Positions 1-6,111 of a DNA stretch of 7,601 nt are shown here, one piece after another (the stretch's first letter is position 1; every line of letters starts with the position of its first letter). Source of the DNA: Clostridiales bacterium (GTDB taxonomy: Bacteria; Bacillota; Clostridia; Oscillospirales; Acutalibacteraceae); the NCBI GenBank assembly GCA_019418545.1, contig DYBQ01000109.1, positions 1 to 7,601 of the forward strand. Reading direction: 5' to 3'. The notes below the pieces were generated by a model. It was not told the DNA's origin and searched no databases. It saw only the letters and a program-made list of their open reading frames with translations. The position numbers and the translations under genes were made by a program.

Positions 1-2
1 AC

Positions 3-1976
3 TGCCACAACAGCCTGTGCGCCGTGGGCGGCACCATCAATGAGGACGACCACCTGTTCGGCCTGTCTGCTGCCAAGAAGTATGGCGGCATCTTTGTGCC
101 TCCTCACATGGCAGTTATTCACCAGTATATGCGCGAAATGCACGCAGGCTGCGGCAAGATGATTCTGGGCTCCGACAGCCACACCCGTTATGGCGCACTG
201 GGCACCATGGCCATCGGTGAAGGCGGCGGCGAACTGGCAAAGCAGCTGCTGGGCAGAACCTATGACGTGGCCCGTCCCGGCGTGGTGGCAGTGTATCTCA
301 CCGGCACCCCTGTGGCAGGCGTTGGCCCCCAGGACGTGGCGCTGGCTATTATCGGCGCTGTGTTTAAAAACGGCTATGTCAAGAACAAGGTCATGGAGTT
401 TGTGGGCCCCGGCGTTCACAATCTGGCACTGGAATACCGCAGCGGTATCGACGTGATGACCACCGAGACTACCTGCCTGTCCAGTATCTGGGAGACCGAC
501 GACAAGACCAGGGAATACCTGACCATTCACGGCCGCGGCGGCGACTATAAAGAAATGGCTCCCGCTGATTTGGCTTATTATGACGGTATGGTGGAAGTGG
601 ATTTGTCCAGCATTCGTCCCATGATTGCACTGCCCATGCATCCCTCCAATGTATATACCATTGAAGAGCTGAACGCCAATCTGGAAGACATCCTCCACAA
701 GACCGAAGAGGACTGCAAGGCTCTCATCGGCAACGACAAGGTCAAGCTGTCTCTGGTGGATAAAATCGAAAACGGCCGTCTCCGCGTAGACCAGGGCGTC
801 ATCGCCGGTTGTGCTGGCGGCACCTATTCCAACATCTGCGAGGCTGCCCAGATTTTGAGGGGTCACTCCGCCGGAAACGACGAGTATGCCCTGAGCGTGT
901 ACCCCAGCAGCCAGCCCACCATGATGGCGCTGATGAAGAACGGCGCGCTGGCTGATTTGATGGCCTGCGGCGCTACCATCCGCACCGCTTTCTGCGGCCC
1001 CTGCTTTGGTGCAGGCGATGTGCCCGCCAACGGCTCTTTGTCCATCCGCCACACCACCCGGAACTTCCCCAGCCGCGAAGGCTCCAAGCCCGGAAACGGC
1101 CAGATTGCCGGCGTAGCTTTGATGGACGCCCGCTCCATCGCCGCTACCACCCGCATGGGCGGCATCCTGACCCCGGCTACCGATATCGATTATACCCCCA
1201 ACATCCCGGCCTATGAGTTTGACGATTCCAGCTATCGCAGCCGCATTTATGCCGGCTACGGCAAGGGCGACTTTGACGAGATTCTCCGCCTTGGCCCCAA
1301 CATCAAGGACTGGCCGGAAATCCAGCCCCTGCCCGAGAACCTGCTGCTCAAGGTCACCAGCTATATCACCGACCCGGTGACCACCACCGACGAGCTGATT
1401 CCCAGCGGCGAGACCAGCTCCTTCCGCTCCAACCCCCTGGGCCTGGCAGAATTCACCCTGAGCCGTAAGGACCCCGCTTATGTGGGACGTGCCAAGGAAG
1501 TACAGGCCGAAGAAAAGGCCCGTGCCGCTGGTGAGTATAACGCTGCTCTACTGGAAAAGGTACACATGGTACCCGGCTGTGAGAATACAGGCTGGGACAG
1601 CATCGGCATTGCTTCCACCATTTATGCCGTGAAGCCCGGCGACGGCTCCGCCCGTGAGCAGGCCGCCAGCTGCCAGCGTGTGCTGGGCGCAGGCGCCAAC
1701 ATTGCCGTGGAATATGCCACCAAGCGCTACCGCTCCAACCTGATTAACTGGGGTATGCTGCCCTTCCAGTTTGAGGGCGAAACTCCCTTTAAGCTGGGCG
1801 ACTACATTTTGGTGCCCAATGCCCGCGCCATCCTGGAAAAGGGCGAAATTTCCTCCATTCCCGCCTATGTGCTGGGGGACGAAGCCAAGGAGTTCACCCT
1901 GTCCATTGCGGCTCTCACCGACGACGAGCGCCAGATTCTGCTGGACGGCTGCCTGATTAACTACTACAAGCGCTAA
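3..1976 (+). CDS. Aconitase-superfamily hydratase, YbhJ-like (5' end cut off by window edge)
   Basis: The frame is open from the left edge, so the gene starts outside; the GTG at 24 is internal, since recognisable family sequence (CHNSLCAVGG) runs upstream of it. 657 residues are visible. From memory E. coli YbhJ is about 750 residues and closely similar throughout, so roughly 100 residues are missing. The aconitase signatures are present: GSDSHT (168-185), a first cluster-ligand-like Cys in IAGCAGG (codon 810-812), and CGPC (993-1004) supplying the other two Cys expected to bind a [4Fe-4S] cluster. The C-terminal swivel domain follows in the same chain, with GDGSAREQAASC (1638-1673) and the RSNLINWGMLP stretch (about 1731-1763) carrying the Ser/Arg active-site types of aconitase. 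It should be a cytoplasmic (de)hydratase of a hydroxy-acid, but YbhJ has no assigned substrate to my knowledge, so calling it aconitase in the citrate cycle would be unsafe. Its codons strongly favour AAG, AAC, GAC and CTG, unlike the AAA-rich genes downstream, which suggests high expression. Confidence 0.93.
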   Translation, partial: CHNSLCAVGGTINEDDHLFGLSAAKKYGGIFVPPHMAVIHQYMREMHAGCGKMILGSDSHTRYGALGTMAIGEGGGELAKQLLGRTYDVARPGVVAVYLTGTPVAGVGPQDVALAIIGAVFKNGYVKNKVMEFVGPGVHNLALEYRSGIDVMTTETTCLSSIWETDDKTREYLTIHGRGGDYKEMAPADLAYYDGMVEVDLSSIRPMIALPMHPSNVYTIEELNANLEDILHKTEEDCKALIGNDKVKLSLVDKIENGRLRVDQGVIAGCAGGTYSNICEAAQILRGHSAGNDEYALSVYPSSQPTMMALMKNGALADLMACGATIRTAFCGPCFGAGDVPANGSLSIRHTTRNFPSREGSKPGNGQIAGVALMDARSIAATTRMGGILTPATDIDYTPNIPAYEFDDSSYRSRIYAGYGKGDFDEILRLGPNIKDWPEIQPLPENLLLKVTSYITDPVTTTDELIPSGETSSFRSNPLGLAEFTLSRKDPAYVGRAKEVQAEEKARAAGEYNAALLEKVHMVPGCENTGWDSIGIASTIYAVKPGDGSAREQAASCQRVLGAGANIAVEYATKRYRSNLINWGMLPFQFEGETPFKLGDYILVPNARAILEKGEISSIPAYVLGDEAKEFTLSIAALTDDERQILLDGCLINYYKR

Positions 1977-1997
1977 TTATAGCATCATATTTTGCAT

Positions 1998-2079
1998 GAA
2001 AAGGGCCCGCTTCTTTTCGGAAGCATTGTGTTTTGCGTGTCATCACAGTGAAAAGAGGAGCAGCGGGTCCTCTTTTTAT
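1998..2079 (+). terminator. Long rho-independent terminator after the hydratase gene
   Basis: An approximately 80-base imperfect hairpin starts 21 bases after the hydratase stop. The outer arms are GGCCCGCT (2003-2010 plus T2011) and AGCGGGTC (2062-2069), paired with one G-U. A middle arm TTCTTTTC (2011-2018) faces GAAAAGAG (2050-2057), and an inner arm CATTGTG (2024-2030) faces CACAGTG (2044-2050). The 3' side runs into CTCTTTTTATA. The T-run and position fit a terminator. The stem is unusually long for one, so an additional RNA or repeat role is possible. A 61-codon open frame crossing it (1996-2181) has no ribosome binding site and no family features. Confidence 0.72.
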
Positions 2080-2168
2080 AGGGAACCTCTTTGCGGTCGG
2101 TGCCAAAATCCGTCGATTTTGACCCGAAAAAATGAAAACAGGAGATTTGAGAAAACAAGGAGGACGCT

Positions 2169-2984
2169 ATGTATTGTTTGAATTGCGGAAAACCCGTTCA
2201 GGATGGAACCCCAAATTGCCCCAGCTGTGGTGCGCCGACGGGCGCGAATCCTTCTTCCAATCCCAATCCTTATGCGAACGTGAACCCTTCCGGCTATGTT
2301 CCCCAACCATCTCCACCTTCCCCAAAAGGTTCCAAAAACATAAAAGCCCTGATTGTGGGCATTACTGTGGGGGTATTGGTTTCTATTTTGACAAAATATG
2401 CCCTCATGCCCGCGCTGTTTGAAAAGAATACGGACACCGATACAACCTCTTCCGCCGTCTCTCAAGCAGAGGAAAGCTCTGATTCAAAAGACGCTGCTTC
2501 GGAGGATTCTTCCTCGGACGAAACCTCCTCGATATCAGACACGGATTATTACAGCATCTTTTCTAACCGGGATATCGTGCATATTTCCGCAGTATTCCCC
2601 AATTTGGAAACCGCTTCCTTTGTGGGAGTGGACGAAGAGATTGGCATGGTGGACTGCATGGAATTTGGATATAAAGCTGATTTGATACTGGCTTTGACAG
2701 AGACCTGTTATTTGTCTTTGGAAGGCTATACAGAAGATGAACGAAGCTTTTTGGATGAGGACATGCGGGCTGCTTATGCGGAATATGAGGAATATGATTT
2801 CTGCACCATGACCTATGATATGACCAATTCTTACTATGTGATACGCTTTGAGTTTACGGATTTGGATAAACCCGAAAATTGTCAAAAGCTAATTGAATGG
2901 GGACTGCTGGAAGAAAATACGATTCTTATCTCCTTGCGTGAGTCCGAAAAAAATCTGTTGTCCGAAGGATATGTAAAAAAATAA
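2169..2984 (+). CDS. Zinc-ribbon, single-pass membrane protein with extracytoplasmic domain of unknown function
   Basis: The start is well fixed by AAGGAGGA at 2157-2164, four bases before ATG. The 271-residue protein has four parts. Residues 1-21 form a zinc ribbon, with CLNC (3-6) and CPSC (17-20) as the four metal ligands. Residues 22-56 are a Pro/Asn/Ser-rich linker. Residues about 59-83 are one hydrophobic helix preceded by KGSKNIK, so the positive-inside rule places the zinc ribbon in the cytoplasm and the rest outside. Residues about 85-127 are a Ser/Asp/Glu/Thr-rich low-complexity spacer, then a folded-looking acidic domain (about 128-271) rich in aromatic residues and beta-like segments such as SYYVIRFEFTD. 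I do not recognise that domain. Zinc-ribbon-TM proteins of this plan are common in Clostridia and usually uncharacterised. A role in sensing or binding at the cell surface is inference only. It is probably co-transcribed with the DUF3783 gene 22 bases downstream. I see no convincing promoter in the 89 bases between the terminator and this gene. Confidence 0.88.
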   Translation: MYCLNCGKPVQDGTPNCPSCGAPTGANPSSNPNPYANVNPSGYVPQPSPPSPKGSKNIKALIVGITVGVLVSILTKYALMPALFEKNTDTDTTSSAVSQAEESSDSKDAASEDSSSDETSSISDTDYYSIFSNRDIVHISAVFPNLETASFVGVDEEIGMVDCMEFGYKADLILALTETCYLSLEGYTEDERSFLDEDMRAAYAEYEEYDFCTMTYDMTNSYYVIRFEFTDLDKPENCQKLIEWGLLEENTILISLRESEKNLLSEGYVKK

Positions 2985-3006
2985 GTTCTGCTGAAAGGAG
3001 ACTGTT

Positions 3007-3411
3007 ATGAAAGCCCATATTCGTCCCGAAAAAGAAGTTTTCCTTCTATACAAGCTGGGGGAGGATACGGAGAAAGGGAAAAAGCTTCGGCAGACCTTAT
3101 CCGAGATGAACATTGAAACGGTTACGGTTTATGATGAAATGATTTCGGAATCAGTTGGTTTCTGCGCCAAAATGGACGGTTTTGCTTCCTGCGGGCAGCC
3201 GTATGATGGGGAGCCGCTTCCCTATGAAATGATGGTTATGAAAGTTGCTTCCCGTGCCCGCCTCAATGAAATTCTTAACAGACTGTCCAAAGAGCCAAAT
3301 CTGCGGGTAGAAAGGAAAGCCGTTATCACCCCCACCAATCGTGACTGGCCCTTCCATCAGCTATATGAAGAGGTCTGTAAAGAGCATGAAATGATGACCA
3401 AGAAAGACTGA
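3007..3411 (+). CDS. DUF3783 domain-containing small protein
   Basis: A 134-residue soluble, cytoplasmic protein with a good ribosome binding site (AAAGGAG, 2994-3000) six bases before ATG. The N-terminus has a short beta-type segment (VFLLYKL, residues 11-17) followed by a charged helix. The C-terminus carries the block I associate with DUF3783: KAVITPTNRDW (104-114), then a helix ending in KEHEMM (125-130). The domain architecture is as I remember the family, with no extra domains and no signal or membrane segment. Function is unknown. The 22-base gap from the zinc-ribbon gene and the strong terminator just after this gene make it the last member of a likely two-gene transcript. Whether the two proteins work together cannot be told from sequence alone. 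The family call is from memory of the motif. Confidence 0.85.
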   Translation: MKAHIRPEKEVFLLYKLGEDTEKGKKLRQTLSEMNIETVTVYDEMISESVGFCAKMDGFASCGQPYDGEPLPYEMMVMKVASRARLNEILNRLSKEPNLRVERKAVITPTNRDWPFHQLYEEVCKEHEMMTKKD

Positions 3412-3430
3412 ATATTTTTCTAAATGAGCA

Positions 3431-3480
3431 AACCCCCGGAGAAACCTTTTTAAAAGATTTTCTCCGGGGGTTCTTCTTTA
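3431..3480. terminator. Bidirectional terminator between converging genes
   Basis: A perfect 14-base-pair inverted repeat, AACCCCCGGAGAAA (3431-3444) and its complement (3459-3472), encloses a 14-base loop. On the + side it is followed by TTCTTCTTTATAT. On the - side the run after the stem is TTTGCTCATTTA, less T-rich. It lies between the stops of the + strand DUF3783 gene (3411) and the - strand DUF4317 gene (3498), so it can serve both, with the + direction the better terminator. Confidence 0.88.
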
Positions 3481-3497
3481 TATAACACTCACAGAAA

Positions 3498-4628
3498 TTA
3501 TGGAATCTTAATGCTGACGCCGTTTACTTCCACGCCTTCTTCCACCCGCACCAACAGATATTTTACGCCGTCAATCACACGGGTTTCAATCAAATCGCTT
3601 TTGTCCGGGCTGGTCCGAATGACCACACTGGGGGTAGAAACCTGAAACTGCCGGGTATTCACCAGGTTCCGGGGTGCAAGCTGGCATTCTGCGCCAAATT
3701 CTGCATCATATTTTTCCGAAAAGGAATCAATGTGCTCCTGTGCTACCCCACAGGATTGCAGAATTTCCTGCACTTCGTTTTTGGAAACCGTCAGGGGTTC
3801 TTCTTCTTTTGCGGCCTTGTGCTCTTCAATTTTTTCACACAGCTGGTTTTGTACCGCCTGCACGACTTCTAAATTACAATCTTCAGAAAGGGTGTCCTCT
3901 AAAATCGATTCAAAGGTTTCTTTCTGTTCATCGGCGGGCATGGGCAGGCCGGTTTTAAAAATGGCTTCGGCAAGCTCGGGATGATTTCCCGCAGGATTTT
4001 TAGAGTAATACAGCGCATTATAAATATTGGCACAGCGGTCATCAAAAGCCGGGAAAATAAACCCGACTTCCGGTGGTGCAACAATGCGGTCAATCTGCAA
4101 ATTGCGGAAGCGGTTTTCCGGGACATAATAGCTCAGGGCCGGCTTGGTCATTTTTATGGGACAAATACTGCAAATGATGTAGGAATAGACTTCAGAGGAA
4201 GCGTCATCCTGACGCTGGCCGTCCCGGGAGCGGTAATAAACATCATAGGTGTCATGGGCAAGCAAAATCAGATAATGGCCTTCCATGGATAGGGATTCTG
4301 CCACACGCAAAAAGAAATCCCGTACTACCTCGTCATTTTTCAAATCCGATTCCCGAAGGGTCATTAGCAGGCGATGCTCTTCGCTGTCCACAACCTGACT
4401 GGTGGAAAAGGAAATATCCATCAGGTTTTTTCCCAGGCTTCCCGAAAGGGTACGCTTGAGAATCGTGAGAAACTTTTCACATTCCTCTTCGTCCATCATG
4501 GAAAGAGGCTCGTCAAACTCTGTGACGATTTCTTTTTTTTCATTGACATAGCAGCCCCGTATGTGGGTAATATTGCTTTTATCCTGCCGGAAACGGCGCC
4601 GGATTTCGGAAATTTCTTTTTCGTTCAT
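3498..4628 (-). CDS. DUF4317 domain-containing protein
   Basis: A 376-residue protein beginning MNEKEISEIRRRF, which matches the N-terminus I remember for DUF4317 proteins, with the following RGCYVNE (residues 24-30) also typical. The frame is open to a TTG at 4646, but the ATG at 4628 is the better start: AGAGG (complement of 4636-4640) lies seven bases before it, and the family sequence begins there. No signal peptide or membrane helix is seen, so it is probably cytoplasmic. The middle contains hydrophobic strands (HYLILLAHDTYDVYYRS, 118-134), a PIKMTKPALSYY segment (157-168) and a helical acidic region (about 215-275); the C-terminus is beta-rich (VVIRTSPDK, YLLVRVEEG) and ends VNGVSIKIP. 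Function is unknown for the family. It lies 105 bases downstream of the URO-D-family gene on the same strand, but that gap holds its own candidate promoter, so it may be transcribed separately. Confidence 0.88.
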   Translation of the reverse strand: MNEKEISEIRRRFRQDKSNITHIRGCYVNEKKEIVTEFDEPLSMMDEEECEKFLTILKRTLSGSLGKNLMDISFSTSQVVDSEEHRLLMTLRESDLKNDEVVRDFFLRVAESLSMEGHYLILLAHDTYDVYYRSRDGQRQDDASSEVYSYIICSICPIKMTKPALSYYVPENRFRNLQIDRIVAPPEVGFIFPAFDDRCANIYNALYYSKNPAGNHPELAEAIFKTGLPMPADEQKETFESILEDTLSEDCNLEVVQAVQNQLCEKIEEHKAAKEEEPLTVSKNEVQEILQSCGVAQEHIDSFSEKYDAEFGAECQLAPRNLVNTRQFQVSTPSVVIRTSPDKSDLIETRVIDGVKYLLVRVEEGVEVNGVSIKIP

Positions 4629-4663
4629 AACAAAACCTCTTTTCAAAAAAGATGAATACCAAA

Positions 4664-4681
4664 GTACAATAAAAATTGTAC
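4664..4681. repeat. Perfect short palindrome, possible operator
   Basis: GTACAAT (4664-4670) and ATTGTAC (4675-4681) form perfect 7-base arms around AAAA. Read on the - strand, the upstream arm contains the candidate -10 box (TACAAT) of the DUF4317 promoter. The overlap with a promoter makes a repressor site plausible, but no regulator gene is nearby and the AT-rich composition raises the chance of coincidence. Confidence 0.4.
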
Positions 4682-4705
4682 CACAAAATTCTCCGGCTCG
4701 TCCAG
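4675..4705 (-). promoter_or_regulatory. Candidate extended -10 promoter for the DUF4317 gene
   Basis: On the - strand TGGTACAAT is an extended -10 element (TACAAT is the complement of 4675-4680). No good -35 is present: CTGGAC lies 19 bases upstream (complement of 4700-4705). The predicted transcript would start near 4668, about 40 bases before the ATG at 4628. The weak -35 keeps this tentative; read-through from the URO-D gene is the alternative. Confidence 0.42.
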
Positions 4706-4733
4706 ACGAAATACAGGGGAGCTATTGGCAGGG

Positions 4734-5846
4734 TCAGGCGTTTTCTTCTACGCTGCGGTTATATTCATCCACAATTTTCCCCACCAGGCGAATCCGCTCA
4801 ATATCTCCGGTGGAAGAAATCTCATCCGAAATTCCCAAAATCAGGTTAGGGGCAAACAAGTCCAAAATTTTGTGTACGCAATCCACCAACACTTCTTCCG
4901 GGAATTCCTCGTCAAAATAAACGGCCGGAATTCCATCCAGCAGGAACATATCCCCAAGGTTTTCGTGGACTTCTTCCAGGGTAACATCCCCTTGCGGCAG
5001 CGGGGTAATGGCTTCAATGCCGTCCAATCCTGTTTTCTGATAATATTCCATGAGCCCGCGGTTATCCCCATCAAAATGGGAGCAGACAAATTTCCCGGCT
5101 TTGTGCAGGCGTTCACAGCGCATTTGATATTCGGGCAGCACATATTTTTCAAAGAGGGCAGGGGAGAGGGTGCCGGAATGGATATTGTCGCCAAAATTGA
5201 TAATTTTGATAGGCGACTGGTTAATCACATCAATCAGGCGGAAATGGCATTCCCGCAAAGCATCAAAATATTCTTCCACAGTTTCGGGATAATCCATGAG
5301 TGCATAAACCGCTTCTTCCACGCCCATCAAATCAATATACAGCCGCTGCATAGAAACCCGGGGCATAAAAATCGTTGGCGCTCCCAAATTTCCCCATTCC
5401 GCCATGGTTTTGTCAAAGTGCTCCTGGGAATAGGCCCAATTGGTGTGCTGCTCAATATAGGTAAAAACTTTTAAATCCTCTTCCGAGCAAACCCACTCTT
5501 TTTTAACCAGCTTGGCCCAGCTGCTGGGGGTAGACTTGAGCACATGGGTCACGGTGCCAACCGGTGTTTCCATGGTTTCGGTTTGCAGGTCCCCTTCGGT
5601 CTTTACCGAGTAGTGAATGGTTTCATCATACACCGGATAAAAACAGTCGTTATACTCATAAATCCGGGCAGAGCATCCCAGCTCCCGATAAATTTCGGCC
5701 TTGGTCATCCCTTTATAAATACCGGGAAGCTCTCCATTTGCAAACATCCGGTCGCTAATCCAGCAGTCTATACGGGGCTGCCAAATGACTTTTCCGCCAG
5801 CTTTGTGAAAGCATACATCTTCGTGAAGTTTTGCAAAATCCATCAT
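4734..5846 (-). CDS. Uroporphyrinogen decarboxylase (URO-D)-family protein, probably methyltransferase-like
   Basis: With the start at 5846 the protein has 370 residues. AAAGGA (complement of 5856-5861) lies nine bases before this ATG. The frame extends to 5927, but that extension passes through the -10 box of the gene's own promoter (5912-5917), so it cannot be translated from that transcript. Features of the URO-D/MtaA-CmuA fold include VIWQPRIDCW (20-29), NFGDNIHSG (217-225) then LSPALFEKYVLPEYQ (227-241), CSHFDGD (255-261), and the C-terminal LILGISDEISSTGDIERIR (335-353). It is not the haem-pathway enzyme: the HemE N-terminal RQAGRY motif is absent. Cobalamin-linked methyltransferases of this superfamily bind zinc through HxC; here the equivalent looks like H257-F-D259, so metal binding may differ. 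A methyl-transfer or related role is inference, and the substrate is unknown. It is soluble and divergent from the GH27 gene, which hints at a shared sugar- or glycan-related context. Confidence 0.87.
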   Translation of the reverse strand: MMDFAKLHEDVCFHKAGGKVIWQPRIDCWISDRMFANGELPGIYKGMTKAEIYRELGCSARIYEYNDCFYPVYDETIHYSVKTEGDLQTETMETPVGTVTHVLKSTPSSWAKLVKKEWVCSEEDLKVFTYIEQHTNWAYSQEHFDKTMAEWGNLGAPTIFMPRVSMQRLYIDLMGVEEAVYALMDYPETVEEYFDALRECHFRLIDVINQSPIKIINFGDNIHSGTLSPALFEKYVLPEYQMRCERLHKAGKFVCSHFDGDNRGLMEYYQKTGLDGIEAITPLPQGDVTLEEVHENLGDMFLLDGIPAVYFDEEFPEEVLVDCVHKILDLFAPNLILGISDEISSTGDIERIRLVGKIVDEYNRSVEENA

Positions 5847-5876
5847 AGTTATGATTCCTTTCTTCAATACAGCTTT

Positions 5877-5898
5877 GGAAAAACAGTGGTTGTTTTCC
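5877..5898. repeat. Imperfect inverted repeat in the URO-D gene leader
   Basis: GGAAAAACA (5877-5885) and TGTTTTCC (5891-5898) are inverted copies differing by one extra A, around GTGGT. The repeat begins about eight bases into the predicted URO-D transcript, a position suited either to an operator blocking elongation or to a short leader hairpin. There is no T-run after it on the - strand, so it is not a terminator. Confidence 0.4.
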
Positions 5899-5911
5899 GA
5901 ACTCATCTGTA

Positions 5912-5940
5912 ATAGTAAGTGCGTCAAAACGGAAAGTCAA
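5912..5940 (-). promoter_or_regulatory. Sigma-A type promoter of the URO-D-family gene
   Basis: On the - strand, TTGACT (complement of 5935-5940) and TACTAT (complement of 5912-5917) are separated by exactly 17 bases. Transcription would start near 5905, giving a leader of about 60 bases before the ATG at 5846. Both boxes are close to consensus and the site is the only good one upstream of this gene. Confidence 0.78.
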
Positions 5941-5999
5941 GAAAAATCTGCACAGAATTATTTTTTGGTAAAACACACAAGAATTTTGTAATTTTCGCG

Positions 6000-6028
6000 T
6001 TGATTTAGCATATTTCATCAGATATAAT
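6000..6028 (+). promoter_or_regulatory. Sigma-A type promoter of the GH27 gene
   Basis: TTGATT (6000-6005) and a perfect TATAAT (6023-6028) are separated by 17 bases. The start should be near 6035, leaving a leader of about 77 bases. That leader can fold through ATAGAG (6037-6042) with CTCTAT (6072-6077) and ATATT (6045-6049) with AATAT (6063-6067). The promoter is back to back with the URO-D promoter, about 60 bases apart, so one regulator could serve both. Confidence 0.8.
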
Positions 6029-6111
6029 GGGGTTGAATAGAGATATATTTTTTCAATGCGTCAATATACAACTCTATACTTTGCTAATATGGGAATAAGG
6101 AGTGTTTTGTT

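Noticed and set aside
1996..2181. 61-codon + strand frame between the hydratase and zinc-ribbon genes
   Set aside because: It runs through the terminator hairpin, has no ribosome binding site and overlaps the zinc-ribbon start in another frame.
2076..2465. 129-codon - strand frame opposite the zinc-ribbon gene
   Set aside because: The opposite strand encodes a well-supported zinc-ribbon/TM protein; this frame is low-complexity (Arg/Gly/Ile-rich) and has no Shine-Dalgarno sequence.
4629..4646. TTG start at 4646 for the DUF4317 gene
   Set aside because: The AGAGG site lies inside this extension, seven bases before the ATG at 4628, and the family N-terminus begins at that ATG.
4684..4733. Possible terminator after the URO-D gene (TCGTC-TG-GACGA on the - strand)
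   Set aside because: The loop would be only two bases, the outer pairing is weak and there is no proper T-run.
4725..5474. 249-codon + strand frame
   Set aside because: It is the antisense shadow of the URO-D-family gene, whose - strand product carries recognisable family motifs and a proper promoter and RBS.
5847..5927. N-terminal extension of the URO-D gene to a TTG at 5927
   Set aside because: The extension includes the -10 box and predicted transcription start of its own promoter, and the ATG at 5846 has a ribosome binding site.
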